Source of the DNA: Verrucomicrobia bacterium UBA3841
Lineage (GTDB): Bacteria > Verrucomicrobiota > Kiritimatiellia > RFP12 > UBA1067
Assembly: GCA_002392765.1 (NCBI GenBank)
Contig: DGHT01000066.1
Location: forward strand, 3,646-67,645
Direction: 5' to 3'
Length of the DNA: 64,000 nucleotides
A program made the position numbers and the translations under genes. Positions 17,660-26,804 of this stretch are shown piece after piece. Position 1 is the first letter of the stretch, and the number at the start of each line of letters is the position of its first letter. Under the pieces are notes generated by a model. The model was not told where the DNA came from and did not search any database. It saw only the letters and a list, made by a program, of their open reading frames with translations.

Positions 17660-19881
17660 AAACAAGAATAGCGATCCTTGCGGCGGCCGCTTCCGCCGCG
17701 ATGTGCGCCGGAGCAGCCGGCAGGCTGTCGGGAAGACAGCTGAAAGTCTCGGCCGACAAGATGGCCGCGGACAACGCGACAGGAACGCTTGTCGCGACCG
17801 GAAACGTCGTGGCGACCCTGTCGCCGTTCAAGATGACGTCGTCGTACGTCGCGAAGAACGGCGACACGTACGAGTTCAGGCATCCGACGTGCGTGACGTC
17901 CTGCACGAACGATAACGGGCGCCTGCACTGGTCGATGACGGGCGATGTCAAACTCCGCGATCTCGGCGGCCACAAGGAGGTCGAGGCCAGAGATATGACG
18001 CTGAGGCTGTGGAACATCCCGGTGATGTACATCCCCTACTGGTGGCAGCCGCTGGACACCGACTGGGGCTGGCGCGTCGTTCCCGGCTACAGGAGCCGCT
18101 GGGGCGCTTACTTGCTGACCAAGTACGTCTACCGCATCGCAGGCGGATTCGAAGAGGGACGGTGGGGCCTTTCCGGCAACACCCGCTTCGACCTGCGCGC
18201 CAAGAACGGCGTGGCGCTCGGGCAGTCGCTCAGGTGGCAGCTCGGAGACTGGGGGCGCGGCAAGTTCAAGGTGTACCACGCATGGGACGAGGACGCCGAC
18301 CGCTACGACAGGCACTGGAACAGCCGCCGGCGCTGGCACTACTCCAACTGGGGCAGCACCGTCCCCGACGAGCGCTACGGCCTTATGTTCGAGCATTCGC
18401 TCGAACCGACCGAGCGCGACAGGATCCGCGCGCGCGCCGCGTACTACAGCGACTCCCATTTCAGGAGCGATTTTCTCAAAGACGTCGCCATCGGCCTCGA
18501 CAACCGCTACCTCCCGGCCGACCGCAACGAACTGGCGTGGGAGCATCTTGAAAACACGTTCGGCTTCGGCCTTTCAGTCGCCGGTCCGCTCAACGACTTC
18601 TACGGCGGCACGGCGCGTCTGCCCGAATTCCATCTGTCCGTCATGCCGCAGAAGATATGGACGCTTCCGGCGAACTACGAATCGTCCTCGCGCATCGGGT
18701 GGCTGAACCGCGAGTACGCGAAGCACGGGAAATCATCGACGGCCCTGCCGTACCGGTACGATCCCGGCCGCTGGGCGGACTATCAGGCGTTCCGCTTCGA
18801 CACCTACCACCGCTTCACGACGCCGTTCAAGGTCGCCGATGTGCTGTCGGTCGTTCCCAGGATCGGGTTGAGGGGGACGTTCTGGTCCGATTCGGGAAGC
18901 GAAAACCTCGACGGCGTTTCGCGCGCCGGCCGGCAGGACGACCCCGTTTTGAGATCCATCGTCGAAGGAGGCGCGACGTTCGCCGCGAGAGGCGTCGCGG
19001 ATTTCGATGGCAAGTGGCGCCACATCTTCGAGCCGTACGCGGACGTTCTTGCGCAGCAGGCTCAGTATTCCGGACTCAGGCGCGGCGCGCGGGGATATCT
19101 TTTCGACGGCGTGGACGGCAGCCAGGACTGGCTGGACCAGTTCGCAGGCGCCAGCCGCAATCTTCCTTATTCGTGGCACGGCGTAGTCCCGGGCGTCAGA
19201 AACGCATTCAGGAAGATCGACGAGACCGGCAGCTCCAAACCGTTCTTCGATCTGGATTTCTACGCGGCCGTGCAGTTCAACGACACCACCTACACGGACG
19301 GGGACCGCTTCCACCGCCTGTCGAGGAACCAGGAGAATCCGAACTACGGCAGATCGTCCAAGGCGACGGCCGCTCCGGGCGTCAGGGCGAAGTGGACGCC
19401 GAAGCGCGATTCCACGCTCGCGCTCAGAACGGAGTGGGACGGACAGAACGACAGGCTTGCGTACGCGAACGCATCGTGGCGCGAACAGGTCTCGAAAGGA
19501 ATCGCCTTTACGTCGTCGTTCTCCGCGCGCGACCAGAGATGGTGGGATTTTTCGTCCACTCCGTACGATCCTTCGGTCGAGCGCAACGAGGATTTCAACT
19601 GGACCAGATTCACGTACGCCGGTCTCGGGCTCGAACACGAGATATGCGACACGTTCGCGTGGGGTCCGTACGTGCGCTGGGATCTCAGGGAGAACGAACT
19701 CGACGAGGCCGGCGCGTGGTTCGACATCAGGACGGACTGTCTCGGCCTCCGTTTTTCGTTCGCCTACGAAAACGACTACAGGCGCATAGACGGCTCGGAG
19801 CACAAGGACGACTGGCGCTTCAACGTAAGCGTGTATCTGAGGGCGTTCGGCCCTTCGGCAGGCACCCTGTTCGGGAAATAG
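17656..19881 (+). CDS. lptD: LPS-assembly outer membrane protein LptD
   Basis: A signal peptide (MKTRIAILAAAASAAMCAGA) precedes an OstA/LptA-like jelly-roll domain (LKVSADKMAADNATGTLVATGNVVATL, residues about 30-110). A large C-terminal beta-barrel domain rich in Trp, Tyr and Arg follows (NIPVMYIPYWWQPLDTDWGWRVVPGYRSRWGAYL). The 741 residues match LptD. The barrel inserts LPS into the outer leaflet with LptE, which is not seen here. It overlaps rng by ATGA and is followed four bases later by lpxK, another LPS gene. This is the main evidence for an LPS outer membrane. Confidence 0.9.
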   Translation: MKTRIAILAAAASAAMCAGAAGRLSGRQLKVSADKMAADNATGTLVATGNVVATLSPFKMTSSYVAKNGDTYEFRHPTCVTSCTNDNGRLHWSMTGDVKLRDLGGHKEVEARDMTLRLWNIPVMYIPYWWQPLDTDWGWRVVPGYRSRWGAYLLTKYVYRIAGGFEEGRWGLSGNTRFDLRAKNGVALGQSLRWQLGDWGRGKFKVYHAWDEDADRYDRHWNSRRRWHYSNWGSTVPDERYGLMFEHSLEPTERDRIRARAAYYSDSHFRSDFLKDVAIGLDNRYLPADRNELAWEHLENTFGFGLSVAGPLNDFYGGTARLPEFHLSVMPQKIWTLPANYESSSRIGWLNREYAKHGKSSTALPYRYDPGRWADYQAFRFDTYHRFTTPFKVADVLSVVPRIGLRGTFWSDSGSENLDGVSRAGRQDDPVLRSIVEGGATFAARGVADFDGKWRHIFEPYADVLAQQAQYSGLRRGARGYLFDGVDGSQDWLDQFAGASRNLPYSWHGVVPGVRNAFRKIDETGSSKPFFDLDFYAAVQFNDTTYTDGDRFHRLSRNQENPNYGRSSKATAAPGVRAKWTPKRDSTLALRTEWDGQNDRLAYANASWREQVSKGIAFTSSFSARDQRWWDFSSTPYDPSVERNEDFNWTRFTYAGLGLEHEICDTFAWGPYVRWDLRENELDEAGAWFDIRTDCLGLRFSFAYENDYRRIDGSEHKDDWRFNVSVYLRAFGPSAGTLFGK

Positions 19882-19885
19882 CGGC

Positions 19886-21064
19886 ATGAGGAAGGCGAAA
19901 CAGAACGGCATCGAGCGTCTCGAGAAATACCTGGTCAAGGTGATTCTCGAGAAGGGCGCGGATCTCAACCAGAGCGGGGGGATGCGCGTTCTTCTCGCCT
20001 TCCTCAAGTTCCTGAGCTTTATATTCGCGGGGGTGGTGGCGGTCAGATACTTTTTCTACAGGACGGGCATCCTGCGCCGCTATCCGCTCGGCATCCAGGT
20101 GATTTCGATCGGCAATGTCACGGCGGGCGGAACGGGCAAGACGCCGGTGACGGAGATTTTCGCGAGGACGCTCGCGAAGGAAGGCCGCAAGGTCGCGATA
20201 CTTTCGCGCGGGTACAGGCGCAAGGAGGCGCCATGGTGGCAGAGGATGTTCACGCAGGTCATCGAACAGCCGCTCGTGGTGTCGGACGGCAAGCGCGTCC
20301 TTCTCGATTCTTCCGTGGGCGGAGACGAGCCCTACATGCTGGCGTCCAACCTGCCGGGTGTCGCGGTGATAGTCGATCGAGACAGGGTGAAGGCCGGACG
20401 GTACGCGATCAAGCGTCTCGGATGCGATACAATCATACTTGACGACGGCTTCCAGTACCAGCGCCTCAAGCATTCCATCGAAGTGGTTCTCGTCGATTCC
20501 ACGAACCCTTTCGGCAACGGAAACATGCTCCCGCGCGGAATCCTGCGCGAACCGGCGCGCCACCTGAAGCGCGCCGACATCATATTCCTGACCAAATGCA
20601 ATTCGGACACTTCCGAGGTGACGCGCGAGATCCGCAGGTACAACACGACCGCCGAAATCGTCGAATGCCGCCACGCGCCGCGCCTTCTGCGCGACGTGTG
20701 GAGCCGGGAGGAACTCCCGCTCGACTGGCTGCGCGGGAAAACGGTATGCACGCTTTCCGGAATCGCGTCTCCGAAAGGCTTCGAGAATTCCCTGAGGGCC
20801 ATGGGCGCGAAGGTCGTATGGTGCGAGCGCTACGCCGACCACCACCGTTACGATCCTTCCGAGATACTGTATGCGCTGAACAGGACGTCAGACATGGGCG
20901 CTGACGCGCTGGTGACGACGGAGAAGGACGCGGTAAGGTTCCCGCGCTTCGAAACGTCCCCGGTGAAATGCCTTTATCTTCGGATAGCCATAGACATCAT
21001 CAAGGGCCGCGAGGACTTCGCGCACCTTGTGGGAAGAATATGTTTCAAGGAAAACGCAAAATGA
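19886..21064 (+). CDS. lpxK: Tetraacyldisaccharide 4'-kinase LpxK
   Basis: The diagnostic stretch YPLGIQVISIGNVTAGGTGKTPVTE carries the Walker A motif. SRGYRRK, GDEPYMLASNLPGVAVIVDRDRV and DTIILDDGFQYQRLKHSIEVVLVD (Walker B region) follow. The N-terminus has the usual membrane-associated helix (LAFLKFLSFIFAGVVAVRYFFY). It phosphorylates the lipid A precursor at the 4' position on the inner membrane. The length of 392 is slightly above average because of a helical N-terminal extension. Overlaps yggS by ATGA. Confidence 0.96.
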   Translation: MRKAKQNGIERLEKYLVKVILEKGADLNQSGGMRVLLAFLKFLSFIFAGVVAVRYFFYRTGILRRYPLGIQVISIGNVTAGGTGKTPVTEIFARTLAKEGRKVAILSRGYRRKEAPWWQRMFTQVIEQPLVVSDGKRVLLDSSVGGDEPYMLASNLPGVAVIVDRDRVKAGRYAIKRLGCDTIILDDGFQYQRLKHSIEVVLVDSTNPFGNGNMLPRGILREPARHLKRADIIFLTKCNSDTSEVTREIRRYNTTAEIVECRHAPRLLRDVWSREELPLDWLRGKTVCTLSGIASPKGFENSLRAMGAKVVWCERYADHHRYDPSEILYALNRTSDMGADALVTTEKDAVRFPRFETSPVKCLYLRIAIDIIKGREDFAHLVGRICFKENAK

Positions 21065-21849
21065 GAGACTTCGCCGAAATTTTGTCATCTGTGCGCGGCA
21101 GGATAGACGCAGCATGCGCGAGGGCCGGTCGCAAACCGGGGGACGTGAAGATCGTGGCCGTGACCAAAACCCACGGCGCGGAGGTTGTGGAGGAAGCCTG
21201 GTCGAACGGTCTTGCGATCGTAGGCGAGAACAAGGTGCAGGAGGCGGCGTGGAAGAAGGGGATGTCCGTGTCCGGCCCCCAGTGGCATCTGATAGGACAC
21301 CTCCAGGGCAACAAGGTGCGTCAGGCGCTCGGCCTTTTCGACATGATCCATTCTGTCGACTCGGCGAAACTGGCGGACAGGATCGAAGCCGTCGCGGAGG
21401 AGTGCGGATATTCCCCGCGCATTCTTCTCGAGGTGAACGTTTCCGGCGAGAAGTCCAAGAGCGGCCTCGCTCCTTCGGAGGTCGCTGCGGTGCTTGAGCA
21501 TATCGCGGCCGGGTGTCCCAGAATCACGGTCGAAGGCCTGATGACCATGGCTCCGTTCTCGCCCAACCCCGAGGACGCAAGGCCCCATTTCCGCGCCTTG
21601 AGGGAATTGCGCGACCGTCTGGAATCGACGACGGGCGCAAGACTGCCGGAACTTTCGATGGGAATGAGCGGGGATTTCGAAGTTGCCGTGGAGGAGGGCG
21701 CGACGTTCGTCCGCCTGGGCACGGTTCTTTTCGGGGAGCGTCCAAAACTCAAAGCGGTGCGCGCATCGTCCGACGACGGCGGCGGGGCTCCGTCCGGCGG
21801 TCTCGATTCGTATTCGGGCGCAGGTCCGACGGTTCGCGTGCTGGATTGA
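21061..21849 (+). CDS. YggS/PROSC-family PLP-binding protein
   Basis: An alanine-racemase-like TIM barrel without the C-terminal domain. VKIVAVTKTHGAEVV contains the PLP lysine near residue 36. GENKVQEAAWK, WHLIGHLQGNKVR, LEVNVSGEKSKSGL, VEGLMTMAP and LSMGMSGDFEVAVEEGATFVRLGTVLFGER are all family signatures. It keeps PLP and amino-acid pools in balance in the cytoplasm. It has a Gly/Ser/Asp-rich C-terminal tail of about 25 residues of no known role. Last gene of the envelope operon. Confidence 0.93.
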   Translation: MRDFAEILSSVRGRIDAACARAGRKPGDVKIVAVTKTHGAEVVEEAWSNGLAIVGENKVQEAAWKKGMSVSGPQWHLIGHLQGNKVRQALGLFDMIHSVDSAKLADRIEAVAEECGYSPRILLEVNVSGEKSKSGLAPSEVAAVLEHIAAGCPRITVEGLMTMAPFSPNPEDARPHFRALRELRDRLESTTGARLPELSMGMSGDFEVAVEEGATFVRLGTVLFGERPKLKAVRASSDDGGGAPSGGLDSYSGAGPTVRVLD

Positions 21850-21889
21850 CGGCCGGGGGTGCGGCCGGCGTTCTGCGGCGCGCCTGCCC

Positions 21890-22969
21890 CTATGTCCGGT
21901 TCCGCCATGCGCGCGGAGAGAGACCGGTCTCTTTGCGGAATACGTTGGAAAGATAGGCGGTGTTGCAGAATCCGCATTCCTCCGCGATCTCCTGAATGGA
22001 TTTCGACGGATCTTCCAGCAGATGCTTGACGCGCGAGATGCGGCGCGAATGGATTTCCGCGCCGACAGAATGGCCGAGTTTTTCGGCAAAAATCCGGTCC
22101 AGTTTGTGGCGGGTGACGCCCAGCGACGACGCGATCTCCGGCGTGCCGAACGACTTGCCGATGTTGCGGTATATGTAGACGAGCGCGGCTCGGACGTACG
22201 GATCGGAATGTGCGAGCGTGTCCGTCGAAGCGCGGGGCGTGAGGCCCGTCGGAGGAATCAGAACGGGTTCCGGCGGTTCCGGCTCTCCGTCCATCAGACG
22301 CTGCAGCAGGGCTGCGCCTTCGTATGCGCCGCGCGCGAGATCCTGGCGGACGCTGGAGATCGGTGTTGACTGGTTTTCGCAGAGGAACGGATCGTCTCCG
22401 ATTCCCAGGACGGAAACTTCGTCGGGGACGTCGAATCCGAGTTCGCGCGCCGCGTAAACGACAAGCGCGGCGTCAGTGTCGCTGTGAGCGAGAATTCCTA
22501 GCGGCTTGGGGTGTTCTTTCAGTTTCCGCCGCAGATCGCGCTGTCCGAATCTGGGCGTTTTCGCTCCGAACACGCTGGAGAATCCTTGATAGCGGCGCCG
22601 GTGGACCTCCGACCATCTGGACGAAAACCACGCCACGTTTTCGAAACCGCGAACTTTGAAATGCTCTCCGCCCAGCCGGCCTATGGCGGTATGGTCGGAT
22701 ATCACGCGCGGCAGCCGCAGCCGTTCGCATTCCACCGTCAGATCGACGACCGGGATCCCTGCGCGCAGCAGCTTGCGCACGGCCGCGATACGCGGCGAAT
22801 TCTTCCGCAGTGTAACGATGACGCCGTCGCCGCGCCAGTCGGAAACGCCTACGGCGAGTCTGTCGTCGAACATCAGATTCCAGCGGTGTTCGCGGGCGAA
22901 TTGCGCAATCCCTTCGAGCCTCGGCAGGCTCACGGGTTCCATTATCACTAGTACGGATGGCGGTTTCAT
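21890..22969 (-). CDS. XylR-like AraC-family transcriptional regulator
   Basis: A PBP-like sensor domain (PSVLVIMEPVSLPRLEGIAQFAREHRW ... ISDHTAIGRLGGEHF ... ALVVYAARELGFDVPDEVSVLGIGDDP) precedes a C-terminal AraC domain (EIASSLGVTRHKLDRIFAEKLG ... IQEIAEECGFCNTAYLSNVFRKETGLSPRAWRN). Same architecture as the regulator at 1281 but only distantly similar. It is divergent from the surface-protein operon at 23291, which it probably controls. ATG 22969 is preferred; a GTG lies one codon upstream. A -10 box ends nine bases before the ATG, so the mRNA is nearly leaderless. The sugar ligand cannot be predicted. Confidence 0.85.
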   Translation of the reverse strand: MKPPSVLVIMEPVSLPRLEGIAQFAREHRWNLMFDDRLAVGVSDWRGDGVIVTLRKNSPRIAAVRKLLRAGIPVVDLTVECERLRLPRVISDHTAIGRLGGEHFKVRGFENVAWFSSRWSEVHRRRYQGFSSVFGAKTPRFGQRDLRRKLKEHPKPLGILAHSDTDAALVVYAARELGFDVPDEVSVLGIGDDPFLCENQSTPISSVRQDLARGAYEGAALLQRLMDGEPEPPEPVLIPPTGLTPRASTDTLAHSDPYVRAALVYIYRNIGKSFGTPEIASSLGVTRHKLDRIFAEKLGHSVGAEIHSRRISRVKHLLEDPSKSIQEIAEECGFCNTAYLSNVFRKETGLSPRAWRNRT

Positions 22970-22977
22970 CACCTCTT

Positions 22978-22986
22978 ATTATATCA
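22978..22986 (-). promoter_or_regulatory. Extended -10 promoter next to the regulator start
   Basis: On the minus strand TGATATAAT lies eight bases before the ATG, so transcription should start within a base or two of the coding sequence. The AGAGGTG between box and ATG is too close to act as a normal Shine-Dalgarno site. Confidence 0.5.
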
Positions 22987-23044
22987 CTTGGCCCCGCGTA
23001 GATGCAACTGTTTCCTGTAATGTGCGAGAAGGTTGGGAACCGGC

Positions 23045-23129
23045 GGCTGCGCAGAGCGCGCAGCCTTGTTGCGCGCCCTGCGCAGGAAAAGCCTGCAACA
23101 TGAAATGAGAATACTATGCGGAAAATCTT
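23045..23129. repeat. Intergenic hairpins and a dispersed 27-bp motif
   Basis: Within the 320-bp divergent gap lie a perfect hairpin (GGCTGCGC, 5-base loop, GCGCAGCC) at 23045-23065 and a second one, GCAGG-AAAAG-CCTGC, near 23083-23097. At 23103-23129 (minus strand) there is a copy of the motif that repeats in tandem near 62.7 kb: AAGATTTTCCGC, five variable bases, ATTCTCATTT. GCGGAAA and TTTCCGC near 23119 and 23160 also form a loose dyad. No gene is seen here. Confidence 0.6.
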
Positions 23130-23184
23130 GACGGTGATGGATGATATTGGTGAAAAATGCAACTTTCCGCAGTCAAATTTACAA

Positions 23185-23213
23185 ATGACAACATTGTTGC
23201 ACTATGATATAAT
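23185..23213 (+). promoter_or_regulatory. Promoter with embedded dyad for the second surface-protein operon
   Basis: ATGACA at 23185-23190 (5 of 6 consensus) and TATAAT at 23208-23213 are separated by exactly 17 bp. The dyad CAACA-T-TGTTG at 23189-23199 lies in the spacer and is a candidate operator. Confidence 0.7.
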
Positions 23214-23290
23214 TGGTTCAGAAAAGCGGTCCGACCTTCAGACCGCGATTCCGCCGGTTTGTTTAAGAACCCCAAACAGGATGGATAGAT

Positions 23291-26200
23291 ATGAATACAA
23301 TGCCGAAAATTGTCAAAGCGGCGCGGGGAGCGTTTCGCTTTATTGTCTTTAGAGAAATCATTGCGGTCGCAGTAATCACCGCCGCAGGCGCGGTTTCCGC
23401 CGAGGATGCGTATATCGAATCGGACGGAACGCAGTTCATGAACACGGGCTACTATCCAAGCGGGAAGACGAAAATCGAAGTGGATTTCCAGCTGACAAGC
23501 GTGGAAGTGACCGAGGACTGCGTCTTCGGCAACTACGGCGGGAACGACGACAATTTTACCGTCCTTCTCTACGCCAATCCCGCTAAGACGAATTTCCAGC
23601 TTGCCGGCAAGGATGGCACTTGGCAAGGCGTCAACACCAAAGTCGCCATCGACACGGCGCGTCACATGGTGGTCATCGACGTTCCGAAGAAGCAAGGGAC
23701 TCTCTACGCGCCGGGCGGATTGGTGGAGGGAACGGTTGCATTCAATAACGAATGGACGTACAATAATACCGCAATATGGCCGATTGCCTTCTTCGCTTCT
23801 TGCGATCATGCTTCCGGCACTTCGGCGAGGCAGGGCGTCAAGGCGAAAATCTACGGTGCGAAAATCTGGGAAAGCGAAGATGGCGGTGCCTCCTACACGC
23901 TTGTCCATTCCTACATGCCCGTCGTGAAGGGCGGCATCGCGGGCTTTCTCGATTCCGTCACGGGCGACTTCCTCTACGACACGCGCACGACCGGCGCCGG
24001 TACGTTCGCGTACGGCGGCGACATCGAAACAATCGACGACGACCCTTACGTTGAATCGGACGGCACAAGCGCGATCAACCTCGGCGTCAGCGCCTCGCCT
24101 AAACTTAAGATTGCGCTTGACTACGCGCTTCTGGAGGGGAACGCGTTGCAGGACCGGCTCTTCGGACAGGATACGAAGGATAGCTTGCCTCGTTTTTCGG
24201 TTTACATCAACGTCAACGGAGACATCGCCCTCGCGGGTGGCACGGATACGAATTTCAACAACGTATCCACCGGCATTGCCACAAACACGGCGCGTCATAC
24301 GGTTGTCATCGACAATGTCGCCCTCCGCAATGTTTACATGACCGGCGTGACGACAAACTGGTATGGCTACGGCGCGACGAAGGAAGATTGCACGAAATGC
24401 GCGACGCGTCCGCTCGCCCTCTTCGGCAACACGAACGCGGATGACGGCTCCGCGTTCAAGCAGTGCACGAAGATGAAGGTCTATGGCCTCAAGATATGGG
24501 CCGGTGGCGAGTTGATCCGCAATCTCGCACCGCGTTGCATCGACGGCGTTGCAGGTTTCGAAGATGTGGAAGGCGGCGGATTCTACACCTGCGATGGTTT
24601 GGTCGCGAGCGAAAATACGGCCAAAGAGATGACAGGCCCTGCGTACATTGAGTCAGATGGCACGACATACAGCATTTTGGATACTCGCTATTTCCCGAAC
24701 TACAAGACCAAGGTTGAGGTGGATTTCCAGATGGTTTCGGTGCAGAGCGGAGTGGTTCCGTTCGGTGAATACGGTGCGCCAGGTTTTACCATGTTCCTGT
24801 TTTGCAATACCGAGACACCTGTGAAGTTTCGTCCGCAGGCGCAGGACGCTACATATAAGTCTGGCATAGACACGCCTAAGCTTACATGCGATGTTGCGCG
24901 CCACAAGCTCGTGATGGACGTGCCTGCCCGTAATATCGAAATGCAAAGGCCTGGCGGTGCGGTGGAAGTGAAAGGCAGAATGCCCGACAGCGAGACCTAT
25001 ACAGGCACGTCATCTTGGCCGCTTACACTTTTCGGCTCTGCCAACCATGCATATGGAACGACGCAGAAGAATGCCAAGGCTCGCATCTACGACGTGAAGA
25101 TATGGGAGTCTGACGATAACGGCAAGACATATACCCTCCGCCGCCATTTCAAGCCGGCGTTACAGGGCGGAATTGCGGGTTTCTACGAGGAAATCACCGG
25201 CAAGTTCAATTCCGGAGAAGGGTTCAAGGCTGGTGGCAAGATCGATGAATGTGACGAGATGTATATCGAGAACAACACAAGTTCGAAGGGCTCGTTCGAC
25301 ACAGGCCTAAAGGTAACAGGCAAAACGAAGATTGTCTGTGACTTTATGCCGCTCATCGTCAAAAATCAGATGTTCCCGTTCGAGGCCGGCGATTCGGTGA
25401 CCGCGACAAACGATCAGAAACGCATGTTTATGCGCACGTATGGGAGCGGAAGCGGAAAGTATGCCTATGCCTGCGGCGGTCAACTATGGAAAGGGAGCAG
25501 TATTGCGTTCAGACAGCACATTAGGCGTGAACTGACTCTTGACGCGAAGAACAACAAGTTCGTCATCGGCTCACCCTATGACAATGCGGTGCAGACGATG
25601 ACGATTGCCGCGTTTGACTGTCCTAATGAGTCCAGCAACACGCTCAAGATTTTCAGCAACGGCACCGCCAACGGCAATTATCTGCAAGGGCGTCTCTATA
25701 GCTTCAAGGTGTATGAAGACGATGCTCTTGTCGGTGATTATGTGCCGATCTGCCAAGGCGGAAAGTACGGTCTCGTTGACAAGGTGAGCGGCAAGGTTCT
25801 GACGAAGGCGTCAGGTTCGGTTGCGTTTGCGGGACTTACCAGCAACAACGCATTGAACGAAGCCTTCTTTGAAGCGCCGATGCGTGCCGAAGACGCCTAC
25901 ATCGAGTCGGACGGAACGCAGGGCATTGATATGAGCTACTTCACAACGCCGCAGACGCGTTACGAGATCGACTACCAGATGACGGCGATTCGCGGGCAGA
26001 ACCGCCCGTTCGGCGCGGCCGCCGGCGACTTGAGCGCCGAACTCTACATTCAAGGTGAAGAGGTCGGCTCTGGAAATGTCGCCTTTGGCGTTGGCAACAC
26101 GTGGAAAGGACAGACGACTGGCGTCGCGTCTGATTTAAACCGCCATGTCGCCGTTCTCGACCTTGCAAACCGCGAGTGCGGATATTCCGGGAAGGGGATG

Positions 26201-26797
26201 TTCGCTTTCAGCAGCGACACCATTTGCAACAGGAACTCTTCACTCGTGATGTCCCTCTTCACGAAGGGCGAGGGCGCGACGTTTGGCGGCGGCGAGAAGA
26301 AGCACCGCACGGCGATGAAGCTCTACGCCTTCCGTATTTACGAGGCGGGCAAACTGGTGCACGAGTGGCTGCCTTACAAGAATGGCGATGTCGTCGGCAT
26401 CTACGACACGATGACTGGCGAGGTGAAGACGAATGATATTGCAGACGGCAATGCGTTCACCTACGGTGGCGGACCCGGCTACGGCAAGTTCGCGGGCGTG
26501 AAGACTGTGCTGACGACTGATCCCGTGGATACGGCGGTCAAGGCGAGGAAGAGTGCGACATTGACTGCGTTCGCGCCCGGTGCGGTGCGCTACATCTGGA
26601 CCAGGAACGGCGAAGTCATTGACGGCAAGGAGGGCGAGACACTCACGATCGAGTGGCAAAGTCCGAAATCGGCGGGCGGGCCTGTCGTCTACGCTGTAAC
26701 GCCAGTCTTCAGCAAGAAAGGCGCGGAGGTGCTTGGCGAAGAAGCTACGGCCGAGGTGACGATGACACCGCTTGGAACGATGGTGATACTAAGGTGA
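23291..26797 (+). CDS. Giant secreted surface protein with five LamG-like modules
   Basis: A signal peptide (basic N-terminus, FIVFREIIAVAVITAAGAVSA) precedes five jelly-roll modules of about 200 residues, beginning near residues 38, 250, 450, 655 and 867. Each opens with a variant of AYIESDGTQ and has a beta-rich body ending in KIYGAKIWES-like and GGIAGFLDSVTGDF-like sequence. The last 110 residues look like an Ig-like domain (ARKSATLTAFAPGAVRYIWTR). The protein ends GTMVILR. The modules differ from those in the 2605 gene but serve the same general role: probable glycan or protein binding at the cell surface. It heads an operon with the phosphoesterase seven bases downstream. No enzymatic motif seen. 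Confidence 0.8.
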   Translation: MNTMPKIVKAARGAFRFIVFREIIAVAVITAAGAVSAEDAYIESDGTQFMNTGYYPSGKTKIEVDFQLTSVEVTEDCVFGNYGGNDDNFTVLLYANPAKTNFQLAGKDGTWQGVNTKVAIDTARHMVVIDVPKKQGTLYAPGGLVEGTVAFNNEWTYNNTAIWPIAFFASCDHASGTSARQGVKAKIYGAKIWESEDGGASYTLVHSYMPVVKGGIAGFLDSVTGDFLYDTRTTGAGTFAYGGDIETIDDDPYVESDGTSAINLGVSASPKLKIALDYALLEGNALQDRLFGQDTKDSLPRFSVYINVNGDIALAGGTDTNFNNVSTGIATNTARHTVVIDNVALRNVYMTGVTTNWYGYGATKEDCTKCATRPLALFGNTNADDGSAFKQCTKMKVYGLKIWAGGELIRNLAPRCIDGVAGFEDVEGGGFYTCDGLVASENTAKEMTGPAYIESDGTTYSILDTRYFPNYKTKVEVDFQMVSVQSGVVPFGEYGAPGFTMFLFCNTETPVKFRPQAQDATYKSGIDTPKLTCDVARHKLVMDVPARNIEMQRPGGAVEVKGRMPDSETYTGTSSWPLTLFGSANHAYGTTQKNAKARIYDVKIWESDDNGKTYTLRRHFKPALQGGIAGFYEEITGKFNSGEGFKAGGKIDECDEMYIENNTSSKGSFDTGLKVTGKTKIVCDFMPLIVKNQMFPFEAGDSVTATNDQKRMFMRTYGSGSGKYAYACGGQLWKGSSIAFRQHIRRELTLDAKNNKFVIGSPYDNAVQTMTIAAFDCPNESSNTLKIFSNGTANGNYLQGRLYSFKVYEDDALVGDYVPICQGGKYGLVDKVSGKVLTKASGSVAFAGLTSNNALNEAFFEAPMRAEDAYIESDGTQGIDMSYFTTPQTRYEIDYQMTAIRGQNRPFGAAAGDLSAELYIQGEEVGSGNVAFGVGNTWKGQTTGVASDLNRHVAVLDLANRECGYSGKGMFAFSSDTICNRNSSLVMSLFTKGEGATFGGGEKKHRTAMKLYAFRIYEAGKLVHEWLPYKNGDVVGIYDTMTGEVKTNDIADGNAFTYGGGPGYGKFAGVKTVLTTDPVDTAVKARKSATLTAFAPGAVRYIWTRNGEVIDGKEGETLTIEWQSPKSAGGPVVYAVTPVFSKKGAEVLGEEATAEVTMTPLGTMVILR

Positions 26798-26804
26798 CGC
26801 CTGT

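Noticed and set aside
18733..20007. 424-codon minus-strand frame opposite lptD
   Set aside because: No motif and low-complexity Arg/Val composition; lptD on the plus strand explains the openness.
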